Position numbers and translations under genes: made by a program. Below, piece after piece: positions 59,132 through 64,000 of a stretch of DNA of 64,000 nucleotides. A model generated the notes under the pieces. It had not been told where the DNA came from. It saw only the letters and a list, made by a program, of their open reading frames with translations, and searched no databases. Location of the stretch: contig NZ_JH376604.1 in assembly GCF_000233955.1 (NCBI RefSeq), forward strand, positions 1 through 64,000, given 5' to 3'. This DNA is from Paraprevotella clara YIT 11840 (GTDB lineage Bacteria; Bacteroidota; Bacteroidia; Bacteroidales; Bacteroidaceae). Within the stretch, counting starts at the first letter, position 1. The number at the start of each line of letters is the position of its first letter.

Positions 59132-59782
59132 ATGAAGCATTTTGTGGCTCCTTCCCTGTTGTCCGCCGATTTCGGGAACCTGAAATCGGAAATGGACATG
59201 ATTAATCGTAGTGAATGCGATTGGTTGCATATCGACATCATGGATGGTGTGTTTGTTCCCAATATTTCTTTCGGTTTTCCTGTTTTGAAGTATGTGGCTC
59301 GTTTGTGTGAGAAGCCGCTGGATGTGCATCTGATGATTGTGCAACCGGAAAAGTTTCTGAATGAGGTGAAAGCTTTGGGGGCTTATTCCATGAATGTACA
59401 TGTAGAGGCTTGTCCGCATTTACATCGTGTAGTACAGCAAATCAAGGAGACCGGTATGAAAGCCGGAGTGACATTGAATCCGGCCACTCCTGTTTCGTCT
59501 TTGACAGATATCATCGAGGATGTGGACATCGTTATGTTGATGGCTGTCAATCCGGGATTCGGAGGCCAGACATTTATTCCCCATACATTAGATAAAGTGC
59601 GGGAATTGCGCCGTATGATAGACGGAAGCCGGTCGAAAGCCTTGATAGAGGTAGATGGTGGGGTGAACCGTGATACGGGACGGTTGTTGGTCGAGGCCGG
59701 TGCGGATGTGTTGGTAGCGGGAAGTGCTGTTTTTCATGCGGCAGATGCCATAGAAGAGATTCGTGTTTTGAAAAATTTGTAA
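59132..59782 (+). CDS. rpe: Ribulose-phosphate 3-epimerase
   Basis: A 216-residue TIM-barrel enzyme: PSLLSADFGNL, WLHIDIMDGVFVPNISFG (metal-binding His and catalytic Asp), VHLMI, MAVNPGFGGQTFIP and VDGGVN. It interconverts ribulose-5-phosphate and xylulose-5-phosphate in the pentose phosphate pathway. All signature residues are present. Confidence 0.97.
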   Translation: MKHFVAPSLLSADFGNLKSEMDMINRSECDWLHIDIMDGVFVPNISFGFPVLKYVARLCEKPLDVHLMIVQPEKFLNEVKALGAYSMNVHVEACPHLHRVVQQIKETGMKAGVTLNPATPVSSLTDIIEDVDIVMLMAVNPGFGGQTFIPHTLDKVRELRRMIDGSRSKALIEVDGGVNRDTGRLLVEAGADVLVAGSAVFHAADAIEEIRVLKNL

Positions 59783-59827
59783 ACGCTGACTGGAGATTGT
59801 TCGGAATCTTGGCGGAAATACCCTTTT

Positions 59828-61945
59828 GTGAGGCTGGCTGTTCCGCTTCTTCCCGGTTTGTGGCTGGGACGATTGTTGTGGCAATATGCGGAAAGTAGCG
59901 GTTGGGCCGGACTTTTTCTTTCCATAGGAGTATTGCTAAGCGGTGGTTGGTGTTTGTGGGCAGGTATATATTCGTTGCATCGGCGTGCTTGTCATGGTGA
60001 GTTGAGAAGCTACGTGTCTTTCGGTGTTTCTGTTTGTTTTCTGTTTTTCTTTTTCGGATTGTGGCGTTCCTTTTATGCGTGGGAGAACCTACGTGGGGTT
60101 TGGACGGATGAGGAACGTGAATATCATGCCATATTGTTGAATACTCCTCAGATTTCATCCCGTACGGTAGGGGCAGAGGCTATGTTGGTGGCCGGAGACG
60201 ACGGTTCTTCTGTGAGGCAAACCGGTAAATTATGGTTGACTTTCTCGCGGGATTCTTTGGCGGAAACTTTGCGTACGGGAGATGAGTTGGTTTTTAAGGG
60301 GCGTATCCGGAGACCGAAAAACAAAGGTAATCCGGAAGAGTTCGATTATGCGGAATATTTGGCCGTGAAAGGTATATCAGGCCGTGTATTCATCGGAAAG
60401 GAGCGTTGGAAACGAATCCATGGATATGAGGATAAGGAACGGCATCTTTCTTTGGGGGTAGATTTGCGCATCAAAGCTCTGTTATGGCGAGATAGAATAT
60501 TGGAGGTATATCGTAATACCGGTTTGCAGGGTGAGGCTTTGGACTTGTTTGCAGCTTTGACTTTAGGGGAAAAGTCGGGACTGTCGGATGAGTTAAAGGA
60601 TATTTATGCGGGAGTCGGTGTCAGTCATGTGTTGGCTCTGTCTGGCATGCATCTTGGCTTTTTGGTAGCGATGTTGAATTTATTTATACTGAACTATTGT
60701 AGGAGGCGCTATTTGCGGCTACTGGGGGCGATGCTTGCTACGGTACTGGTTTGGGGGTATACCTTTTTGGCCGGTTTGCCTCCTTCTCTTGTGAGGGCGG
60801 CACTGATGTATTCCTTGATGTTGGCCGGTTCTTTGGTCGGCCGTTCGGGATTTTCAGTTAATTCTTTAGCCATGAGTGCGGTGTTGATGTTGTGCATCAA
60901 TCCTTTATGGTTCTATGATGTGGGCTTTCAACTATCTTTTTTAGCCATGTTCGGTATTCTGACGATATGTCCCCGGTTTCAGGAGTTGCCGTTGATGCGA
61001 TGGCGTTATGTGAGGTGGATTTTTCAAAGTTTGTTGGTGTCATTCGCAGCGCAGTTGTTCACCGTTCCTTTGGTGGCTTATCGTTTCGGTACATTTTCGT
61101 TTTATTCGGCATGGGCGACTTTGGTAATATCTCCTTTAACGGCACTATTGATTTATGGGATGCCTCTGATATTATTATCTGGGATTACCGGTATCGGTAC
61201 AACAGTTTGTGCATGGTGGATTGCCCGGTTGGGCACGTGGCAAAATGATTGTCTGCGTGCGATGATGGAGTGGCCGTATGCGGTGATCCATACGGATTGG
61301 TCACTATGGTTTACGGTATGGTGCTATGTGGTATTGTGTGTTTGGGTGATGCCTTTCTGCCGCTCTTATACCCGACGGGTACAATTCGGACTTATGAGTG
61401 TGATATTGACTTTGTGTGCCTTTGCTGTAAACAGGCAGTTTTGCAGGATCCGACCGGAAATCGTGTTTTATAATCACTCTTCTTGTCCGTCTGTTCACGT
61501 GATTTATTCATCAGAACGCTCTTATTTGTTTTCGACTGAAGAGGATAGTGTGAGAGAGCGTATGTCTTATATCTCGGAATCCTTTTGGGAAAAGAAACTT
61601 TCGGACGTACCCGTGGTCGTGACCGGTGATTTTAGGGATAATTACATTTCTTCCGTACATGGCTTGGTGGCGGGTAGGAACGGCATCTCCTTTTTGATGC
61701 TTACGGATAACCGCTGGGATGGGATAAAAGGCATGCATCGGGCTGAGGTTGATTTTCTTTATGTTTGTCGCGGCTATCATGGCAGTCTGCATGAACTGTC
61801 CCGTTTGTTCAATCCCCGTTGTGTGGTGCTGGATGCTTCCTTGTGGCGAGGTGACAGGAAGCGTTATATTCAAGAATGTAGCAGATTAGGTTGGAATTTC
61901 TATGACATGGAAGTCAAAGGAGCGTTAAAAGTTGCTTTAAATTGA
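59828..61945 (+). CDS. ComEC/Rec2-family competence protein
   Basis: A 705-residue membrane protein. An N-terminal DUF4131-type domain (about 95-220; FKGRIRRPKNKGNPEEFDYA) is followed by the Competence domain with many membrane helices (HVLALSGMHLGFLVAML, SLVRAALMYSLMLAGSL). The C-terminal region (about 540-705) replaces the beta-lactamase-like part seen in some members. ComEC forms the DNA uptake channel in competent bacteria. The frame has no ATG; GTG 59828 is used, but codons upstream (reading KYPFV) may belong to the protein. Confidence 0.85.
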   Translation: MRLAVPLLPGLWLGRLLWQYAESSGWAGLFLSIGVLLSGGWCLWAGIYSLHRRACHGELRSYVSFGVSVCFLFFFFGLWRSFYAWENLRGVWTDEEREYHAILLNTPQISSRTVGAEAMLVAGDDGSSVRQTGKLWLTFSRDSLAETLRTGDELVFKGRIRRPKNKGNPEEFDYAEYLAVKGISGRVFIGKERWKRIHGYEDKERHLSLGVDLRIKALLWRDRILEVYRNTGLQGEALDLFAALTLGEKSGLSDELKDIYAGVGVSHVLALSGMHLGFLVAMLNLFILNYCRRRYLRLLGAMLATVLVWGYTFLAGLPPSLVRAALMYSLMLAGSLVGRSGFSVNSLAMSAVLMLCINPLWFYDVGFQLSFLAMFGILTICPRFQELPLMRWRYVRWIFQSLLVSFAAQLFTVPLVAYRFGTFSFYSAWATLVISPLTALLIYGMPLILLSGITGIGTTVCAWWIARLGTWQNDCLRAMMEWPYAVIHTDWSLWFTVWCYVVLCVWVMPFCRSYTRRVQFGLMSVILTLCAFAVNRQFCRIRPEIVFYNHSSCPSVHVIYSSERSYLFSTEEDSVRERMSYISESFWEKKLSDVPVVVTGDFRDNYISSVHGLVAGRNGISFLMLTDNRWDGIKGMHRAEVDFLYVCRGYHGSLHELSRLFNPRCVVLDASLWRGDRKRYIQECSRLGWNFYDMEVKGALKVALN

Positions 61946-61966
61946 GGAATAGCAGACTTTTTATAG

Positions 61967-61974
61967 TATATTTG
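61967..61974 (+). promoter_or_regulatory. -7 box of the DHH phosphoesterase gene
   Basis: TATATTTG matches TAnnTTTG, 29 nt before the ATG at 62004; TTGA at 61942-61945 is a partial -33 element with a 21-nt spacer. Confidence 0.5.
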
Positions 61975-62003
61975 TAAATTATAAACCGTAATACGATTTT
62001 TAT

Positions 62004-63041
62004 ATGTTGGATAATCTCTTGTCCGAAGTTGACGTGCAACATTTGTGTACGTTGTTGGATAAGGCACACAATATCATTGTAACTTGTCATGTGTCTCCCG
62101 ACGGGGATGCAATGGGGGCTGTTTTGGCTTTTTCTCATTTCCTTTGGCGAAAAGGCAAGAATGCTCAGCCCGTGGTACCGAATATCTTTCCTGATTTCTT
62201 GAAATGGATGCCCGGAGTGGAACGTGTCCGTATCTATGAGAAACATGAAAACGAAGTGGCTCCTTTGGTAGCGGCTGCCGACTTGATTATTTGTTTGGAT
62301 TTCAACGCCCCCGATCGTTTACAGGGGTTACAGAAACCCGTAACGGATTCCCAGTCTCCTAAGATCATGATAGACCATCATCTTGATCCTGTAGACTTTT
62401 GTGATTGGGTCGTTTCTCGGCAGGAGATGAGTTCGACGTGTGAATTGCTTTATCGTATATTGGTGCAGTTGGAGGGCTTGGATCCGATGACATACGAAGA
62501 AGCGGTATGTCTTTACACCGGAATGATGACGGATACCGGTTGTTTTTCCTATAATTCCAATCGCAGCGATATTTATTATATTATAGGCCGCTTACTGACA
62601 AAAGGCATCGACAAAGACAAGATATACCGCAATGTGTTTTTCAATTACTCAGCCGAGCGTTTTAGGCTGATGGGGTATATGCTATATGTCAAACTGGAGT
62701 ATTTTCCGGAATATCATGCTTCATTGATGACTTTGACAAGAGAAGAACAGAAACGGTTTTCGCATAAGAAAGGCGATACGGAGGGTTTCGTGAATATACC
62801 GCTCCAAATCGGAAAATCCCGTCTTTCGGTATTCCTGCGTGAAGATACCGAACGTCATAATATCCGTGTGTCTTTGCGTTCTGTGGATGATTTTCCTTGT
62901 AACCGGATGGCGGCGGAGTTCTTCAATGGCGGGGGGCATTTGAATGCTTCGGGCGGGGAACTTTCTTGTACGATGGATGAGGCCGTACAGATTGTCCGCA
63001 AAGCTTTGAAGAAATATGCTTCTCTATTGACAGATAGATAA
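62004..63041 (+). CDS. DHH/DHHA1 phosphoesterase, NrnA-like (nanoRNase / pAp phosphatase)
   Basis: A 345-residue protein. HVSPDGDAMGAVLAF, LDFNAPDRL and MIDHHLDP (the DHH motif) form the metal-binding N-terminal domain; the DHHA1 domain ends with FNGGGHLNASGGEL, which binds the nucleotide. NrnA-type enzymes degrade 2-5 nt RNAs and dephosphorylate 3'-phosphoadenosine-5'-phosphate. Four nt before the following ORF's longer frame and 24 nt before its likely ATG. Confidence 0.9.
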   Translation: MLDNLLSEVDVQHLCTLLDKAHNIIVTCHVSPDGDAMGAVLAFSHFLWRKGKNAQPVVPNIFPDFLKWMPGVERVRIYEKHENEVAPLVAAADLIICLDFNAPDRLQGLQKPVTDSQSPKIMIDHHLDPVDFCDWVVSRQEMSSTCELLYRILVQLEGLDPMTYEEAVCLYTGMMTDTGCFSYNSNRSDIYYIIGRLLTKGIDKDKIYRNVFFNYSAERFRLMGYMLYVKLEYFPEYHASLMTLTREEQKRFSHKKGDTEGFVNIPLQIGKSRLSVFLREDTERHNIRVSLRSVDDFPCNRMAAEFFNGGGHLNASGGELSCTMDEAVQIVRKALKKYASLLTDR

Positions 63042-63065
63042 AATGTGATTTATAAAAAACTAAAT

Positions 63066-63764
63066 ATGAGAAAGATTGTTTATATTTTGTTTGCTCTGTT
63101 AGGTGTAGGAGGGGGATTGCAGAGTTGTGATAATGGAGAAACCTACGCCGAACAACGGGAGAAAGAGCGTGATGCCATTTCGGCTTTTCTGAACCGCGAT
63201 GTTGTGATTCGTTTGAGCGATGGGGAAGAGTTGATTCATGTCGGTAAAATCAATACGATTTCCGAAGGGGAGTTTTATGCCCAAGACAGTACGACCAATC
63301 TCGAAAGAAACGAATACGTAGTCTTTGAGAATACCGGTGTGTATATGCAGATTGTACGTAAAGGGGCGGGTGAAAAGATGAAGAACGGCCAGCAAAAGCG
63401 CATCATTTGCCGTTATACGGAGTTCAATATATTGAGAGATTCCGTGCAGACTACGAACAATTCGGCTTATTGGCAGACGAATCCTGATATCATGGATGTG
63501 ACGGATACTTACGGCACCTTTACCGCTTCTTTCAATACGTCAGTGAACGGGGGCGGGGCGATGTATCAGTATTACGGTTCGAAAGCAGTGCCTGCGGGGT
63601 GGCTGGTTCCTTTAACCTATATCAATATCGGTCGTCAAATCAATGCAGATGAAGAAATAGCCAAAGTACGTCTCATTGTACCGCATTCACAGGGGCATAG
63701 TGATGCTTCTTCCAATGTATACCCCTGTTTTTATGAAATCACTTATCAGGAGATGAGGAATTAG
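63066..63764 (+). CDS. DUF4827 lipoprotein
   Basis: A 232-residue protein with a lipoprotein signal (IVYILFALLGVGGGLQSC, Cys as first mature residue). The body (DSTTNLERNEYVVFENTGVY, NSAYWQTNPDIMDVTDTYG, AVPAGWLVPLTYINIG) matches DUF4827, an FKBP-like group restricted to Bacteroidetes. It probably sits in the periplasm or on the outer membrane. ATG 63066 is chosen as it begins the signal; an in-frame alternative start at 63045 is less likely. Confidence 0.85.
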   Translation: MRKIVYILFALLGVGGGLQSCDNGETYAEQREKERDAISAFLNRDVVIRLSDGEELIHVGKINTISEGEFYAQDSTTNLERNEYVVFENTGVYMQIVRKGAGEKMKNGQQKRIICRYTEFNILRDSVQTTNNSAYWQTNPDIMDVTDTYGTFTASFNTSVNGGGAMYQYYGSKAVPAGWLVPLTYINIGRQINADEEIAKVRLIVPHSQGHSDASSNVYPCFYEITYQEMRN

Positions 63765-64000
63765 TCAGTCTGGAACGTAAAGCAAATCACTCATAATGCC
63801 GTCGGAAAGAAAGATTCCCCGGCGTGTCAGTTTGAGCAAGCCTTCGGGGGCTTGCTCTTTTTTTTCCGTAATTTCGAGCTGTCCGTTTCTCAGGTGGACA
63901 GCGGCAGCTTGCAGGCAGTAATCCGTTAATGGTTGGCCGAATTTTCGTTTCAATTCGCTCAGATTCAGTCCGTCGGACGTACGCAAGGAAGTGATGATGC
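63765..64000 (-). CDS. hemW: Radical SAM heme chaperone HemW-like, C-terminal part (cut by window edge)
   Basis: About 78 C-terminal residues are visible, with ITSLRTSDGLNL and the end GLLKLTRRGIFLSDGIMSDLL, which match the C-terminal domain of HemW (formerly HemN-like). The radical SAM domain lies beyond the right edge. HemW inserts heme into target proteins. Its stop directly abuts the stop of the convergent DUF4827 gene. Confidence 0.8.
   Translation of the reverse strand, partial: IITSLRTSDGLNLSELKRKFGQPLTDYCLQAAAVHLRNGQLEITEKKEQAPEGLLKLTRRGIFLSDGIMSDLLYVPD

Noticed and set aside
1-64000. CRISPR arrays, rRNA genes and insertion sequences
   Set aside because: I looked for regular direct repeats with spacers, rRNA-like stretches and transposase motifs and found none; the short repeats found do not have the array form.

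Overview
The window is a piece of a Bacteroidales chromosome, most likely Bacteroides or Parabacteroides; I cannot fix the genus. The evidence is the promoter style (TAnnTTTG -7 boxes, some with a -33 TTTG about 20 nt upstream), families typical of this phylum (DUF4494, DUF3127, DUF3276/PUR, DUF5606, DUF4827, the long NusB form, VapE/DUF3874), and a type IX-like C-terminal tail on a large secreted protein.

Layout. (1) 1-8.3 kb is the right end of an integrated phage or phage-like element: a leftward early operon (SSB-like protein, PD-(D/E)XK nuclease, Sak4-like ATPase, DUF4494 and small proteins), a divergent repressor/operator region near 6.3-6.45 kb, and two AT-rich accessory genes. It ends at the 3' half of a tRNA-Arg(CCG) gene (8308-8354) that keeps its own terminator, so the element probably entered through that tRNA and its intact copy lies left of the window. 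(2) 8.4-10.2 kb holds small membrane proteins, a HigA-like antitoxin, a frameshifted HigB-like toxin and a pair of 24-bp palindromic direct repeats. (3) 10.2-21.7 kb is ordinary chromosome: metallophosphatase/glycosyltransferase pair, a 1349-aa secreted protein, pepT, a Kef-type antiporter, S4-domain protein, pth and the L25 gene. (4) 21.8-29.8 kb is an accessory block: a VapE-like protein and a complete type I restriction-modification locus. (5) 29.9-54.0 kb is the notable region, described below. (6) 54.1-64.0 kb is housekeeping: PUR protein, nusB, yajC, YbbR, coaE, DUF5606, ECF sigma factor, rpe, comEC, a DHH phosphoesterase, a DUF4827 lipoprotein and the end of hemW.

The 29.9-54.0 kb region reads as one dedicated export and modification system. 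It encodes a complete type I-like exporter (TolC-like protein, HlyD-like protein, and an ABC transporter with an N-terminal C39 peptidase) and four substrates that share a double-glycine leader with V-G-G-G at residues 28-31. Three leaders are almost identical. Two substrates are not small bacteriocins but proteins with HExxH zinc-metallopeptidase signatures. One carries six YWDGSG-type repeats, another a degenerate set. In the same block are a UDP-glucuronate decarboxylase (UDP-xylose synthase), a GT14 enzyme of the family that contains animal peptide O-xylosyltransferase (which modifies Ser in Gly-Ser-Gly), a beta-1,4-galactosyltransferase-like enzyme, a GT4 enzyme, two DUF707-like proteins, three LanC-like proteins (one short), an erythromycin-esterase-like lipoprotein, an alpha/beta hydrolase and a tandem-duplicated pair of secreted proteins. 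No lanthipeptide dehydratase or radical SAM enzyme is present. My main inference is that this is a system for serine O-xylosylation and export of GG-leader proteins, resembling the start of animal proteoglycan synthesis. That is a hypothesis from gene content and motifs, not something the sequence proves.
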